NCBI RefSeq assembly: GCF_900113035.1
Contig: NZ_FONX01000001.1
Span: 248,001-312,000 of the forward strand
Source of the DNA: Paracidovorax wautersii
GTDB taxonomy: Bacteria > Pseudomonadota > Gammaproteobacteria > Burkholderiales > Burkholderiaceae_C
Length of the DNA stretch: 64,000 bases
Direction of reading: 5' to 3'
Part shown: positions 1-10,767 of the stretch, one piece after another
Numbering within the stretch: position 1 is the stretch's first letter
Layout: every line of letters starts with the position of its first letter
Program-made: the position numbers and the translations under genes
The notes under the pieces: model-generated
Told to the model about the DNA's origin: nothing
The model's input: only the letters and a program-made list of their open reading frames with translations
Database searches by the model: none

Positions 1-116
<116 letters not shown>

Positions 117-146
117 GCTTCCTGACTTAAGCCAAGAAGATTGAAC

Positions 147-223
147 TGGCGGAGTGGACGGGACTCGAACCCGCGACCCCCGGCGTGACAGGCCGGTATT
201 CTAACCAACTGAACTACCACTCC
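147..223 (-). tRNA. tRNA-Asp (GTC)
   Basis: This 77-nt gene with encoded CCA has acceptor arm GGAGTGG/CCACTCC, anticodon loop CTGTCAC (anticodon GTC) and T arm GGGTTCGAGTCCC. It matches the standard bacterial tRNA-Asp layout and is the only tRNA in the array without a second copy in view. Confidence 0.97.
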
Positions 224-276
224 TGGCAGGCAGCTTTTCGCTTGGTGCTTATGCTCCAAGCCAAGTGCTACAAACT

Positions 277-352
277 TGGCGACCCTACGGGGATTCGAAC
301 CCCGGTACTCACCGTGAAAGGGTGATGTCCTAGGCCTCTAGACGATAGGGTC
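277..352 (-). tRNA. tRNA-Glu (TTC)
   Basis: This 76-nt gene with encoded CCA has anticodon loop CTTTCAC (anticodon TTC), D-arm TCGTCTAGAGGCC typical of glutamate tRNA, and T arm GGGTTCGAATCCC. It lies downstream of gltX, which encodes the synthetase that charges it, in the same direction. Confidence 0.97.
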
Positions 353-468
<116 letters not shown>

Positions 469-524
469 AACTGACTCAGACTTGCAATTCAGTGAATTGC
501 TTGTCGTCATCTGCTAAGCCTTGA

Positions 525-554
525 ATTATAGACAGGTTTTTAAGCCTTTCGCAA
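525..554 (-). promoter_or_regulatory. Promoter of the tRNA array
   Basis: On the minus strand a perfect TATAAT (530-525) stands 18 nt downstream of TTGCGA (554-549), a good sigma70 pair. The -35 lies inside the last codons of gltX, so the tRNAs need not depend on gltX transcription. A short palindrome (GCAATTC-AGT-GAATTGC, 484-500) sits in the leader between promoter and first tRNA and could form a hairpin in the precursor. Confidence 0.65.
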
Positions 555-1958
555 TCTTGCTGCAATTTTTTCGCGACCCAGCAATTCCAGCACGGCATCC
601 ACCGACGGCGTATGGGCCGTGCCCACCGTCAGCACCCGCACCGGCATCGCCAGTTGGGGCATCTTCAGGCCGTGTTCGGCCAGCACGGCCTTGAAGGCAG
701 CGGCGATCGCAGCCTTGTCCCAATCGCAGGTCGCCAGGGCCGCGCGCAGGGATTCGATGGCCGGCCAGATGGCCTCGGTCACGTGCTTGGCCTTCTCCTC
801 GGCATCGGGCGTTACGTCGGCATAGAACACCGATGCCCATTGCGCGAGCGCCAGGGTCGTGTCGCAACGATCCTTGAAGAGTGCGCAGATGCGCGGCAGA
901 CGGCCATCGGCCAGCGCATCGGCAGCCACTCCGCGCTGCTGCAGCAAGGGCGCGATCAGCGCGGCCAGGGCGTCGTCGGACATGGCCTTCAGGTGCTGGG
1001 CGTTGACCCAGCGCAGCTTGGCCTCGTCGAACTGCGCGGCGCTGCGGCCCAGGTGGTCGAGGTTGAACCACTGCAGGAACTGCTCGCGGCTGAAGATCTC
1101 GTCGTCGCCATGGCTCCAGCCCAGACGCGCCAGGTAGTTGATCATGGCCTCGGGCAGATAGCCCTCGTCGCGGTACTGCGTGACGGCCTTGGCGCCGTTG
1201 CGCTTGCTCATCTTCTCGCCCTGCTCGTTGAGCACGGTGGGCAGGTGAGCGTAGACCGGCGGCTCCTTGCCGAGGGCGCGGAAGATATTGATCTGGCGCG
1301 GCGTGTTGTTCACATGGTCGTCGCCACGGATGACGTGCGTGATGGCCATGTCCACGTCATCGACCACCACGCAGAAGTTGTACGTGGGCGTGCCGTCGGG
1401 CCGCGCGATGACCAGATCGTCGAGTTCGTCGTTGCTGATCTCGATGCGGCCCTTGACCTTGTCTTCCCAGACGACGGAGCCTTCCGTCGGATTGCGGAAG
1501 CGCAGCACCGGCTTCACGCCTTCCGGCACGGGCGGCAGCACCTTGCCGGGCTCGGGCCGCCAGGTGCCGTCGTAGCGCGGCTTCTGCTTGGCCTGCATCT
1601 GGCGCTCGCGCAGGGCGTCCAGCTCTTCCATGCTCATGTAGCAGGGATAGACCAGGCCGTCGGCCTGCATCTGCGCCAGCACTTCCTTGTAGCGGTCCAT
1701 GCGCTGCATTTGATAGAACGGGCCCTCGTCGGGCTGCATGCCCAGCCAGGCCATGCCTTCCAGGATCACGTCCACGGCCGCCTGGCTGGAACGCTCCACG
1801 TCGGTGTCTTCGATCCGCAGGATGAAGTCGCCGCCCGTCGCGCGGGCGAAGGCCCAGGGATAGAGCGCGGAGCGGATGTTGCCGAGGTGGATGAAGCCGG
1901 TGGGCGAGGGAGCGAAGCGGGTACGGATGCGCTGGGACATGTCTGGAAATTCGTTCAT
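540..1958 (-). CDS. gltX: Glutamyl-tRNA synthetase
   Basis: Class I synthetase that attaches glutamate to tRNA-Glu in the cytoplasm. The 472-residue product carries the HIGH-type signature as HLGN at residues 24-27 within [11 protein letters not shown], and the KMSKS loop as KMSKR at 249-253. Length and motif spacing fit bacterial GluRS. The chosen ATG at 1958 overlaps the metZ stop as ATGA, suggesting translational coupling. An ATG at 1940 (start MSQRIRTRF) is a plausible alternative closer to family N termini, and neither has a clear Shine-Dalgarno. It is the last protein gene before the tRNA array, which includes its substrate tRNA-Glu. Confidence 0.95.
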   Translation of the reverse strand: MNEFPDMSQRIRTRFAPSPTGFIHLGNIRSALYPWAFARATGGDFILRIEDTDVERSSQAAVDVILEGMAWLGMQPDEGPFYQMQRMDRYKEVLAQMQADGLVYPCYMSMEELDALRERQMQAKQKPRYDGTWRPEPGKVLPPVPEGVKPVLRFRNPTEGSVVWEDKVKGRIEISNDELDDLVIARPDGTPTYNFCVVVDDVDMAITHVIRGDDHVNNTPRQINIFRALGKEPPVYAHLPTVLNEQGEKMSKRNGAKAVTQYRDEGYLPEAMINYLARLGWSHGDDEIFSREQFLQWFNLDHLGRSAAQFDEAKLRWVNAQHLKAMSDDALAALIAPLLQQRGVAADALADGRLPRICALFKDRCDTTLALAQWASVFYADVTPDAEEKAKHVTEAIWPAIESLRAALATCDWDKAAIAAAFKAVLAEHGLKMPQLAMPVRVLTVGTAHTPSVDAVLELLGREKIAARLRKA

Positions 1959-3175
1959 TGCAGGGTATCGAGGCCGCGGGCGAGGTCTGCCTTGAGGTCG
2001 TCGATGTGTTCGAGGCCGACCGCCACGCGGATCAGGCCCTGGCCGATGCCGGCCGTGGCGCGCTGCTCTTCGGACAGGCGCCCGTGCGAGGTGCTGGCCG
2101 GGTGGGTGATGGTGGTCTTGGTGTCGCCCAGGTTGGCGGTGATGCTGCACACGCGCGTGCTGTCGATCACATGGAAGGCACCGGCACGCGCCGCCTCCGG
2201 AGTGGCCGCCGTCTTCACGTCGAAGGACAGCACCGCGCCACCCAGACCCGACTGCTGGCGCATGGCCAGTTCGTGCTGGGGATGCGAGGCGAGACCGGGG
2301 TAATAGACACGCGCCACGCGAGGATGCGCTTCGAGCCAGGTCGCGAGCTGCAGGGCATTGGCGCTCTGCGCCTTCACGCGCAGCGAAAGCGTTTCGAGTC
2401 CCTTCAGCACCACCCATGCGTTGAAGGGCGAAAGGTTCATGCCGGCACTGCGGATCAGCGGCGCCAGCTTGCCTTCGATCAGTTCCTTGGAGCCGCACAC
2501 GGCGCCGGCCATCACGCGGCCTTGACCATCGAGGAACTTGGTGCCGGAATGGACGACCAGATCGGCACCCAGCCGGGCCGGCTGCTGCAGCGCGGGCGAT
2601 GCGAAGCAGTTATCGACCGCCAGGAGCACGCCCGCTTCCTTGGCGATGGCGGCGAGCGCCTGGATGTCGCACAGATCGGTCAGCGGGTTGGTCGGTGTTT
2701 CGGCAAACATCAGCCGCGTCTCGGGCCGCAGGGCGGCCTTCCAGGCGGCCGCATCGGTCTGCGGCACGAAGCTGGCCTGCACGCCGAAGCGCGACAGTTC
2801 GCCGCCGATCAGCCGGATGGTCGAGCCGAACATCGACTGCGAGCACACCACATGGTCGCCCGTCTTCAGCAGGGACATGCACATGAGCAGGATCGCCGAC
2901 ATGCCGGAGGCCGTGGCCACGGCGGACTCGGTGCCCTCCATGGCGGCCAGGCGGCGCTCGAAGCTGGTCACCGTGGGGTTCGAGGTGCGGGTGTAGGTGT
3001 AGCCGGGCTCTTCGTTGGCAAAGCGCCGCGCGGCGGTGGCGGCGTCGGGCTGCACGAAGCTGCTGCTCAGGTAGAGCGCCTCGGAGTGCTCGCCATAGGC
3101 GCTGCGCGGAATGGCTTCACGCACGGCCAGCGTATCGGGGTGCAGGCCCGGGGGCAAGACGGATCGGTCGATCAT
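1955..3175 (-). CDS. metZ: O-succinylhomoserine sulfhydrylase
   Basis: PLP enzyme of the Cys/Met metabolism family that makes homocysteine directly from an activated homoserine and sulfide, in methionine synthesis. The 406-residue product shows the PLP lysine at K213 in [11 protein letters not shown], the YTRTSNPT substrate-site segment near residue 60, and ETPTNP near 159. Placement after purF and before gltX, with a 4-nt overlap into gltX, matches metZ in related betaproteobacteria. The exact acyl donor (succinyl or acetyl) is inferred from family resemblance, not visible directly. A hairpin with a T-run separates it from purF, so part of its expression may be independent. Confidence 0.92.
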   Translation of the reverse strand: MIDRSVLPPGLHPDTLAVREAIPRSAYGEHSEALYLSSSFVQPDAATAARRFANEEPGYTYTRTSNPTVTSFERRLAAMEGTESAVATASGMSAILLMCMSLLKTGDHVVCSQSMFGSTIRLIGGELSRFGVQASFVPQTDAAAWKAALRPETRLMFAETPTNPLTDLCDIQALAAIAKEAGVLLAVDNCFASPALQQPARLGADLVVHSGTKFLDGQGRVMAGAVCGSKELIEGKLAPLIRSAGMNLSPFNAWVVLKGLETLSLRVKAQSANALQLATWLEAHPRVARVYYPGLASHPQHELAMRQQSGLGGAVLSFDVKTAATPEAARAGAFHVIDSTRVCSITANLGDTKTTITHPASTSHGRLSEEQRATAGIGQGLIRVAVGLEHIDDLKADLARGLDTLQ

Positions 3176-3204
3176 GGCTCAGGCTCGAAAAAGAAGGTGA
3201 TGAG

Positions 3205-3241
3205 AAAAAAGCACGGCGGCGGACCGCTACAGCCCGCCGCC
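3205..3241 (-). terminator. Hairpin terminator between purF and metZ
   Basis: On the minus strand an 8-bp GGCGGCGG/CCGCCGCC stem (3241-3234 with 3222-3215) is followed by GTGC and six T. It lies in the 88-nt gap between purF and metZ, so it would trim or partly end transcription inside the folC-to-gltX run. Confidence 0.6.
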
Positions 3242-3263
3242 CGTCACGAGGCTTGGAGCGCCC

Positions 3264-4772
3264 TCAGGCGTTCTGCGCGTTCGGCAGCGCGAGGCGGGAA
3301 GTATCTTCCTCCTGCGGCTCTTCCACGCCGACGCGGCCTTCGTTCAGCTCGGCGATCTCTTTCGCGGTGATGTCGCCCGTCACATAGACCCCGTCAAAGC
3401 ACGAGGCATCGAAGCCTTCGATGTGGCTGTTGAGCGAGCCCACGGCGCGCTTCATGGCATCGACGTCCTGGTAGATCAGCGCGTCGCAGCCGATGGATTC
3501 GCGCACTTCCTCGACCGTGCGGCCGTGGGCCACGAGTTCGCTGCTGGTGGGCATGTCGATGCCATAGACGTTGGGGTAGCGCACCGGCGGCGCGGCGCTG
3601 GCCAGGTACACCTTGCGGGCACCGGCATCGCGCGCCATCTGCACGATCTCGCGCGAGGTCGTGCCGCGCACGATGGAATCGTCCACCAGCAGCACGTTGC
3701 GGCCCTTGAATTCGCTGCCGATGACATTGAGCTTCTGGCGCACCGACTTCTTGCGCACGCCCTGCCCCGGCATGATGAATGTGCGGCCCACGTAGCGGTT
3801 CTTCACGAAGCCTTCGCGATACGGAATGCCCAGCAGATGCGCCAGCTGCGTCGCGCTGGGGCGGCTGGATTCGGGGATGGGGATGACCACGTCGATCTCG
3901 CTCGGCGGCACGGTGGAGATCACGCGCTTGGCCAGCGATTCGCCCAGGTTCAGGCGGGCCTGATAGACGGAGATGCCGTCCAGCACCGAATCAGGCCGGG
4001 CCAGATAGACGAACTCGAAGATGCAGGGGTTGAGCTGGGGCGCTGCGGCGCACTGGCGCGCATGCACCGTGCCGTCCTGCGTGATGAACACGGCTTCGCC
4101 GGGCTGCACGTCGCGCTCGAACACATGGCTGGTGCCTTCCAGCGCCACCGATTCGCTGCCCACCATCACCGTGCCGTCGGCGCTGCGGCCCATGCACAGC
4201 GGGCGGATGCCGTGCGGATCGCGGAAGGCCAGCAGGCCGTGGCCGGCGATCAGGGCGATCACGGCGTAGGAGCCCTTGACGCGCTTGTGGACCGCGCTCA
4301 CGGCCGAGAACACGTCTTCGACCTGCAGCGGCACGCCGCGCGATGCGCGCTCGAGCTCGTGCGCGAACACGTTGAGCAGCACTTCGGAGTCGCTCTCGGT
4401 GTTCGTGTGGCGGTGGTCGGTGGAGAACAGCTCCGCACGCAGCGCCTGGGCGTTGGTCAGGTTGCCGTTGTGCACCATCACGATGCCGAAGGGCGCGTTC
4501 ACGTAGAAGGGCTGCGCCTCTTCCTCGCTGTAGGCATTGCCCGCCGTGGGATAGCGCACCTGGCCCAGGCCGACCGAGCCGGGCAGCGCGCGCATGTTGC
4601 GCGTGCGGAAGACGTCACGCACCATGCCCTTGGCCTTGTGCATGAAGAACTTGCGCCCTTCCTGGGTGACGATGCCCGCGGCATCCTGCCCCCGGTGCTG
4701 CAGCAGCAGCAAGGCGTCATAAATCAGCTGGTTGACGGGAGCAGCACTCACTACGCCGACGATTCCACACAT
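3264..4772 (-). CDS. purF: Amidophosphoribosyltransferase
   Basis: First committed step of purine synthesis: transfers glutamine amide nitrogen to PRPP. The 502-residue protein begins MCGIVGVV, so removal of Met1 exposes the Cys2 nucleophile of the Ntn glutaminase domain (about 2-235). The PRPP-binding loop VLLVDDSIVRGTT is near residues 360-372. The ATG at 4772 was chosen because the catalytic cysteine must be residue 2; the frame extends upstream but that part is not conserved-looking. It follows cvpA by 76 nt, the same pairing as the E. coli cvpA-purF operon. Confidence 0.97.
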   Translation of the reverse strand: MCGIVGVVSAAPVNQLIYDALLLLQHRGQDAAGIVTQEGRKFFMHKAKGMVRDVFRTRNMRALPGSVGLGQVRYPTAGNAYSEEEAQPFYVNAPFGIVMVHNGNLTNAQALRAELFSTDHRHTNTESDSEVLLNVFAHELERASRGVPLQVEDVFSAVSAVHKRVKGSYAVIALIAGHGLLAFRDPHGIRPLCMGRSADGTVMVGSESVALEGTSHVFERDVQPGEAVFITQDGTVHARQCAAAPQLNPCIFEFVYLARPDSVLDGISVYQARLNLGESLAKRVISTVPPSEIDVVIPIPESSRPSATQLAHLLGIPYREGFVKNRYVGRTFIMPGQGVRKKSVRQKLNVIGSEFKGRNVLLVDDSIVRGTTSREIVQMARDAGARKVYLASAAPPVRYPNVYGIDMPTSSELVAHGRTVEEVRESIGCDALIYQDVDAMKRAVGSLNSHIEGFDASCFDGVYVTGDITAKEIAELNEGRVGVEEPQEEDTSRLALPNAQNA

Positions 4773-4848
4773 ATTCGCGTTCCATTGATAGGCGGGACCA
4801 TCCCGCCGAAAGAAGACCCGCCCGCCGCAGAAGACCGCGGCCGGCGCA

Positions 4849-5370
4849 TCACGAAGGCATATGCCTTGCAAACTCCTCGGGCACCGCCGGCTTGAGCTGG
4901 ACCAGTGCCTTGTGCAACATGGGGGCCGCCACCGACGTTTTCCACCAGGGCGCTTCGTGCAGCGGCGTCCAGCTGGCGACGAGCGCCAGCGCCAGCAGCA
5001 GCAGCGCCCCGCGCAACGCGCCGAACAGCGCGCCCAGCACCCGGTCGGTCGGCCTCAGCCCCACGGCCTCGACCAGCTTCTTGCTCAACCAGGCCACGAA
5101 GCCGAAAAAAAACAGCGCCCCCACAAAAACCAGCACGAACCCCGCCGCATGGCGAAAAGGGCCCTGCGTATCGCCCATGGGCAGCCAGGCACCCACATCG
5201 CTGGCCAGCCACTGCGCCACCACGAAGGCAGCGGCCCAGCCCGCCAGCGAGATCAGTTCGAACACCAGGCCGCGCCAGGCCCCCACCAGCAGGGAGCCCA
5301 GCACGAGCGCCAGGAACACCCAGTCCAGCGCGGCAAGGTGCCACCCTGCATCCAGCGCTGAAGCGTCCAT
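4849..5370 (-). CDS. cvpA: CvpA family membrane protein
   Basis: This 173-residue inner-membrane protein has four predicted hydrophobic segments at about 15-35, 36-58, 75-100 and 113-137, the CvpA/colicin V production layout. Its biochemical role is not settled; in E. coli it is needed for colicin V export and contributes to envelope robustness. The glycine-rich GAWRG segment after the first helix is typical. It stands between the SPOR-domain gene (4-nt gap) and purF, so it is probably in the same transcript. Confidence 0.9.
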   Translation of the reverse strand: MDASALDAGWHLAALDWVFLALVLGSLLVGAWRGLVFELISLAGWAAAFVVAQWLASDVGAWLPMGDTQGPFRHAAGFVLVFVGALFFFGFVAWLSKKLVEAVGLRPTDRVLGALFGALRGALLLLALALVASWTPLHEAPWWKTSVAAPMLHKALVQLKPAVPEEFARHMPS

Positions 5371-5374
5371 CGAA

Positions 5375-6304
5375 CTACAGCGTCAATACGGAGGCGGACA
5401 AGCCCAGGGCCTTGATGCGCCCGACGGCCTTGTCGGCTTCGGCCCGGCTGGCAAAAGGCCCCGCACGCACCCGCGTGCGCTTGCCGTCCTTGGTATCCAC
5501 CGCCTGGGTATAGGTCTTGACCCCGGCATGTTCCAGCTTATTGCGCACCTCGCGGGCCTTGTCGGCATCGGCGAAGGCGCCCACCTGCACGATGAAACGG
5601 CCGTCCTCATCCGACTTGGAGGCGGTGGCCGCCGGCGCAGCCGAGGCGGTCGGCCGGCCTTCGAGCAGCGCGCGGGCACGGGCAGCGTCGTCGCTGCGGG
5701 ACTGCTGGCGGGCAGGCTCGGGCGCGGCGGCCACGGGCTTGGATTCGGTGCGCGATTCGTGCCGCGTCTCGGCCTTGGGCTCGCTCCGGGTTTCGGTCTT
5801 TTCCACCTTGGGTTCCGGACGGCTGCGCGCCGGAGCCTCGGCGCGCGCCACCACGGCTGGGGCGGGCACCGCAACAGGCGCCGGTGCCGGCGCCGGTGCC
5901 GGCTTGGACTCGGCACGCGGGGGGACGATTTCCTCGCCCGCATCCAGGCCCGCGGCATCGCTGCCGGAGACTGCGCCGGACGCCTGGGCGGACGACTTGG
6001 GCTTGGCCTCGGCCACGGCCGCCGGGGCCTTCGCCGCGTCGGGCACGACCAGGGGCGCAGCCTTGTTGCGATCGGGAATCTCGATCGGGATATCGACCGC
6101 CACCGGACGCGGCTGCGTGTCGAAGAGCATGGGAAAGCCGATGATGCCGAGCAGCACCAGGACGGCAGCGCCGATCAGGCGGTGGCGGGCACGCCGCCGC
6201 AGCGCGTCGATGCTCTCGGCGTGTGCGTTGCGCGACCGCCGAGCGGGCTTGGCGCCCTCGTCCTGCGCCTTCTGACCAGGCCAGCGAAACTTGAAAAATG
6301 CCAT
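5375..6304 (-). CDS. SPOR domain cell-division protein (DedD-like)
   Basis: This 309-residue bitopic protein has a basic cytoplasmic N terminus, one membrane helix at about 42-62, a long Ala/Pro/Glu-rich periplasmic linker (about 84-230), and a C-terminal SPOR domain (about 232-309) beginning FIVQVGAFAD. SPOR domains bind peptidoglycan glycan strands lacking stem peptides and so localise to the division septum. The gene sits 14 nt after folC and 4 nt before cvpA, the same neighbourhood as E. coli dedD (folC-dedD-cvpA-purF), hence the DedD-like label. The linker is low complexity and will align poorly between species. Confidence 0.9.
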   Translation of the reverse strand: MAFFKFRWPGQKAQDEGAKPARRSRNAHAESIDALRRRARHRLIGAAVLVLLGIIGFPMLFDTQPRPVAVDIPIEIPDRNKAAPLVVPDAAKAPAAVAEAKPKSSAQASGAVSGSDAAGLDAGEEIVPPRAESKPAPAPAPAPVAVPAPAVVARAEAPARSRPEPKVEKTETRSEPKAETRHESRTESKPVAAAPEPARQQSRSDDAARARALLEGRPTASAAPAATASKSDEDGRFIVQVGAFADADKAREVRNKLEHAGVKTYTQAVDTKDGKRTRVRAGPFASRAEADKAVGRIKALGLSASVLTL

Positions 6305-6318
6305 GGAGTGCGGACCCG

Positions 6319-7641
6319 TTATGCGCCGAGATGCTTGGCGTGCAGACGCGGCGTTCCGTCCTGGAGGACGCCGCCGACGGTGTAGAACGAGCCAAAGACC
6401 ACAATTCTATCAGTGGGGTCCGCAGCCTCCACCGCCGCCTGCAGGGCCTGCTCGGGACTTTCGTGCAGGCTGGTCTGGACCGGGCGGCGGCCTCCGGCCA
6501 CCATCTGCAGCGCATTCCACTTCTGCTGCAGGCCCGCCGCCGTTTCGGCGCGGGGCGTGGGCAGGTCGGTGAAATACCAGCGATCGATGAGTGGGGCGAT
6601 CTTGGCCAGCATGGGGGCCAGGTCCTTGTCCGCCATGGCGCCGAACACCGCATGGGTGGTGGGGAAAAAGCCCATGGCGTCCAGGTTGGCCGTCAGCGCC
6701 GCCACCGAGTGCGGGTTGTGGGCCACGTCCAGCACCAGCGTGGGCTGCCCCGGCACGATCTGGAAGCGGCCGGGCAGCTCGACCATGGCCAGGCCGGTGC
6801 GCACGGCCTGCGCGGTGATCGGCAGGCGGTCGCGCAACGCCTCCAGCGCAGCCAGTGCGCCGCTGGCGTTCACCAGCTGGTTGGCGCCGCGCAGGGCGGG
6901 ATAGGCCAGCCCGGCATAGCGCCGGCCGCGGCCGGCCCAAGACCACTGCTGCTTGTCGCCCGAGAAATTGAAGTCGTGCCCGAAGCGCCAGAGATCCGCC
7001 CCGATGGCCTGGGCATGGTCGATCACGCTCTGCGGCGCCATGGGGTCGCTCACCACCACCGGGCGGCCGGCACGCATGATGCCGGCCTTCTCGCGGCCGA
7101 TGGATTCGCGGTCGGGCCCCAGGAATTCGACGTGGTCGATGTCGATGCTGGTGATGACGGCGCAGTCGGCATCGATCACGTTGGTCGCGTCGAGCCGGCC
7201 GCCCAGACCCACCTCGAGGATGGCGACGTCCAGGCGCGCCTGGCTCATCAGCCGCAGGATGGCGAGCGTCGTGAATTCGAAATAGGTGAGCGATACCTCG
7301 CCGCCTTCGGTGCGGGCGCGCTCCACGGCCTCGAAATGCGGCACGAGGTCGGCCGCGGCGACGATGTCGCCATGGATGCGGCAGCGCTCCTCGAAATGCA
7401 CCAGATGCGGCGAGGTATAGACGCCCGGACGGAAGCCGGCCTGGAGGGCCACGGCCTCCAGCATGGCGCAGGTGGAGCCCTTGCCGTTCGTGCCCGCCAC
7501 GGTGATCACCGGGCAGTCGAAACGCAGGCCCATGCGCACGGCCACCTCGCGCACGCGGTCGAGCCCCATGTCGATGTTCTTGGGGTGCAGGCGCTCGCAG
7601 TGGGCGAGCCAGTCTTCGAGGGTGAGGGGTGCAGTGCTCAT
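6319..7641 (-). CDS. folC: Dihydrofolate/folylpolyglutamate synthase
   Basis: Mur-ligase-family enzyme that makes dihydrofolate from dihydropteroate and adds glutamates to folates, using ATP. The 440-residue protein has the P-loop GTNGKGST at 50-57 and a second conserved block near LEVGLGGRLDATN, where ATP and metal are held. Family length is about 420-450. The ATG at 7641 was preferred to one 30 nt upstream because it gives the normal N terminus MSTAPLTLEDWL. It is the first gene of the minus-strand run folC-SPOR-cvpA-purF-metZ-gltX and is divergent from the ArsC-like gene across 47 nt. Confidence 0.96.
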   Translation of the reverse strand: MSTAPLTLEDWLAHCERLHPKNIDMGLDRVREVAVRMGLRFDCPVITVAGTNGKGSTCAMLEAVALQAGFRPGVYTSPHLVHFEERCRIHGDIVAAADLVPHFEAVERARTEGGEVSLTYFEFTTLAILRLMSQARLDVAILEVGLGGRLDATNVIDADCAVITSIDIDHVEFLGPDRESIGREKAGIMRAGRPVVVSDPMAPQSVIDHAQAIGADLWRFGHDFNFSGDKQQWSWAGRGRRYAGLAYPALRGANQLVNASGALAALEALRDRLPITAQAVRTGLAMVELPGRFQIVPGQPTLVLDVAHNPHSVAALTANLDAMGFFPTTHAVFGAMADKDLAPMLAKIAPLIDRWYFTDLPTPRAETAAGLQQKWNALQMVAGGRRPVQTSLHESPEQALQAAVEAADPTDRIVVFGSFYTVGGVLQDGTPRLHAKHLGA

Positions 7642-7688
7642 ACAGCCTCCGATTGTCGCCGACCGGCGCATGCCCGATGATCGGGGCC

Positions 7689-8075
7689 ATGAGTACCCCC
7701 GCTATCACCCTCTACGGCATCCCCAACTGCGACACCGTCAAGAAAGCCCGCCGCTGGCTGGCCGACAACGGCCTGGAACACCAGTTCCACGACTTCAAGA
7801 AACAGGGCGTGCCCGCCGACCGCCTGCAGGGCTGGATCGGCGCCGTCGGCTGGGAAAAGCTGGTGAACCGCCAGGGAACGACCTGGCGCAAGCTCGATGC
7901 CGCGCAGCAGGCCGCGGTGAGGGATGCCGCCAGCGCCAGCGCGCTCATGGAAAACCTGCCCTCGGTCATCAAGCGGCCGGTGGTCGAATGGGCCGGCCAG
8001 CCGGACCGCGAGGTTTCGGTCGGGTTCGACGCCGCCGCCTGGAACGAACGCGCGGCCCGGGCCTCCAACGCCTGA
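7689..8075 (+). CDS. ArsC family reductase (YffB/Spx-like)
   Basis: This 128-residue thioredoxin-fold protein of the ArsC/Spx family has a single N-terminal cysteine at C14 in GIPNCDTVKKARRWL, followed by FHDFKKQG. This pattern fits the YffB branch, whose members are small glutathione- or thioredoxin-linked reductases of uncertain substrate, rather than true arsenate reductases; no ars genes are nearby. The ATG at 7689 was chosen over an upstream in-frame start because the fold begins at once with ITLYGIPNC. It is divergent from folC. Confidence 0.85.
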   Translation: MSTPAITLYGIPNCDTVKKARRWLADNGLEHQFHDFKKQGVPADRLQGWIGAVGWEKLVNRQGTTWRKLDAAQQAAVRDAASASALMENLPSVIKRPVVEWAGQPDREVSVGFDAAAWNERAARASNA

Positions 8076-8229
8076 GCGCGGCGAGTACGGCGCCACCCTC
8101 CGCAAGCCGAAGCCTTCGCGCACAGAACTTTACGCAGTTTTACCCTGCACGCGTCTGGACTATGAGGTGCCCGCCTAAACTTTTCATGTGTCTGGTGCGT
8201 TGTACACCGACCTCAAGGAGCTTTTCATC

Positions 8230-8850
8230 ATGAAAAAGATCATCGTCCTGACCGCACTTGCCGCCGTGGCCGCAGGTGCCAGCGCCCAGGAAATGGGCCG
8301 CGTCCTGTCGGCCACGCCGATCACCGAGCAGGTCGCCATTCCGCGCCAGGTGTGCAGCAATGATGCCGTCTATACCGAACAGCAGCCCAGCGGTGCCGGC
8401 GCGCTGCTGGGCGCCATCGCCGGCGGCGCCGTGGGCAATGCCGTGGGCCACGGAGGCGGGCGCGCAGCCGCCACGGCGCTGGGCCTGATCGGCGGCGCAG
8501 TGCTGGGCAACAACGTGGAAGGCACGCGCGGCGGCTACCAGAACGTGCAGCGCTGCTATTCGCAGAACTACTACGAGAACCGCGCTGTGGGCTACAACGT
8601 GGTCTATGAATACGCGGGCCGCCAGTACAGCACCCGTACGCAGAACGACCCGGGCGCCTGGATTCCGCTCAACGTGCAGCCTGCCGTGCAGGGCATGACC
8701 AGCTACCCGCAAGGCGGCTACGAGCAGCCCGGCGTGGTGGTGACGACCCGCCCTGGCCCGGTGGCCTACATCGTGCCGCCGCCGGCCACGGTGATCGACT
8801 ACCGCGACGGCTACGGCCGCCCCTACCGGCCCGACCCGTACTGGCGCTGA
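8230..8850 (+). CDS. Glycine-zipper envelope protein
   Basis: This 206-residue exported protein starts at the ATG at 8230 behind a strong AAGGAG Shine-Dalgarno. It has a cleavable signal peptide (about 1-20, ending ASA-Q), a glycine-zipper segment at about 55-95 (GAIAGGAVGNAVGHGGG followed by LIGGAVLGNN), and a tyrosine-rich C-terminal part. This is the glycine zipper 2TM domain layout of SlyB/YmgG-type proteins, thought to insert in or span the envelope. The precise role is unknown. It is a single-gene unit closed by its own hairpin terminator. Confidence 0.85.
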   Translation: MKKIIVLTALAAVAAGASAQEMGRVLSATPITEQVAIPRQVCSNDAVYTEQQPSGAGALLGAIAGGAVGNAVGHGGGRAAATALGLIGGAVLGNNVEGTRGGYQNVQRCYSQNYYENRAVGYNVVYEYAGRQYSTRTQNDPGAWIPLNVQPAVQGMTSYPQGGYEQPGVVVTTRPGPVAYIVPPPATVIDYRDGYGRPYRPDPYWR

Positions 8851-8881
8851 GATGGCGCCGCCCGAGGGCGCGGCCCGCTGA

Positions 8882-8910
8882 AGAAAAAGGAGCTTTCGGG
8901 CTCCTTTTTT
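8882..8910 (+). terminator. Intrinsic terminator after the glycine-zipper gene
   Basis: A 7-bp stem AAGGAGC (8887-8893) / GCTCCTT (8900-8906) with loop TTTCGG is followed by a T-run to 8910. Confidence 0.85.
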
Positions 8911-8991
8911 CATGCCCGGCCGGCACGCAGGTCCGACGGCCGGTGGGGCATGCCTAAAATCTGCGGTTTCCCATCCCTCATTCCCGCATCC

Positions 8992-9309
8992 ATGACCACC
9001 GAAAAGATCGACGGCGTGTCCGTCACCACCCGAGCCAACGTGTACTTCGACGGCAAGTGCGTGAGCCACGGCGTCACTTTCCCCGACGGCACGAAGAAAT
9101 CGGTCGGCGTGATCCTGCCCGCCACCCTCACCTTCAACACGGGCGCACCGGAAATCATGGAATGCGTGGGCGGCGCCTGCGAATACAAGCTGGACGGCAC
9201 CGACACCTGGGTGAAGTCCGGCGAGGGCGAGAAATTCAGCGTGCCCGGCAACTCGAAGTTCGAGATCCGCGTGACCGAGGCATACCACTACATCTGCCAC
9301 TTCGGCTGA
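8992..9309 (+). CDS. ppnP: Pyrimidine/purine nucleoside phosphorylase (DUF1255)
   Basis: This 105-residue cupin-fold protein of the PpnP/YaiE (DUF1255) family is predicted to phosphorolyse several nucleosides to base and ribose-1-phosphate. Family landmarks visible are YFDGKCVSHGVTFPDGTKK, GVILPATLTFNTGAPEIMEC and the C-terminal VPGNSKFEIRV...YHYICHF. The ATG at 8992 was preferred to an upstream in-frame ATG at 8950 because the normal family length is about 95-105. It is 33 nt upstream of argG and may be co-transcribed with it. Confidence 0.9.
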   Translation: MTTEKIDGVSVTTRANVYFDGKCVSHGVTFPDGTKKSVGVILPATLTFNTGAPEIMECVGGACEYKLDGTDTWVKSGEGEKFSVPGNSKFEIRVTEAYHYICHFG

Positions 9310-10686
<1,377 letters not shown>

Positions 10687-10719
10687 GCCAAGCGCCGCAA
10701 TCTGCCCCGAATAGCCCGC

Positions 10720-10762
10720 TGGCGCTTGCCCAGCAAGCGCCAGCAGCTATCAAAAGCAGAGC
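10720..10762. repeat. Comamonad-type hairpin repeat (element 1)
   Basis: A 10-bp hairpin TGGCGCTTGC/GCAAGCGCCA (10720-10729, 10733-10742) adjoins the 17-mer GCTATCAAAAGCAGAGC (10746-10762). The 18 bases at 10734-10751 are the exact reverse complement of 40297-40314. It lies between argG and its terminator. Confidence 0.75.
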
Positions 10763-10767
10763 ATATG

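Noticed and set aside
484-500. Palindrome GCAATTC-AGT-GAATTGC in the tRNA leader as a terminator or operator
   Set aside because: No T-run follows and seven-base arms are weak; it could be a processing hairpin but nothing shows that.
612-2303. Long plus-strand open frame antisense to gltX and metZ, and many similar ones elsewhere (for example opposite purF, leuA and the helicase gene)
   Set aside because: They mirror strongly conserved genes on the other strand, are rich in Arg/Ala/His/Gly as expected for GC-rich shadow frames, and show no recognisable domain.
3176-3263. SAM or other riboswitch upstream of metZ
   Set aside because: The 88-nt gap is filled by a simple terminator hairpin and has no conserved riboswitch core.
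7689-8075. Arsenate reductase and an arsenic resistance island
   Set aside because: The protein has the YffB-type single cysteine pattern and no arsB, arsR or acr3 gene is nearby.
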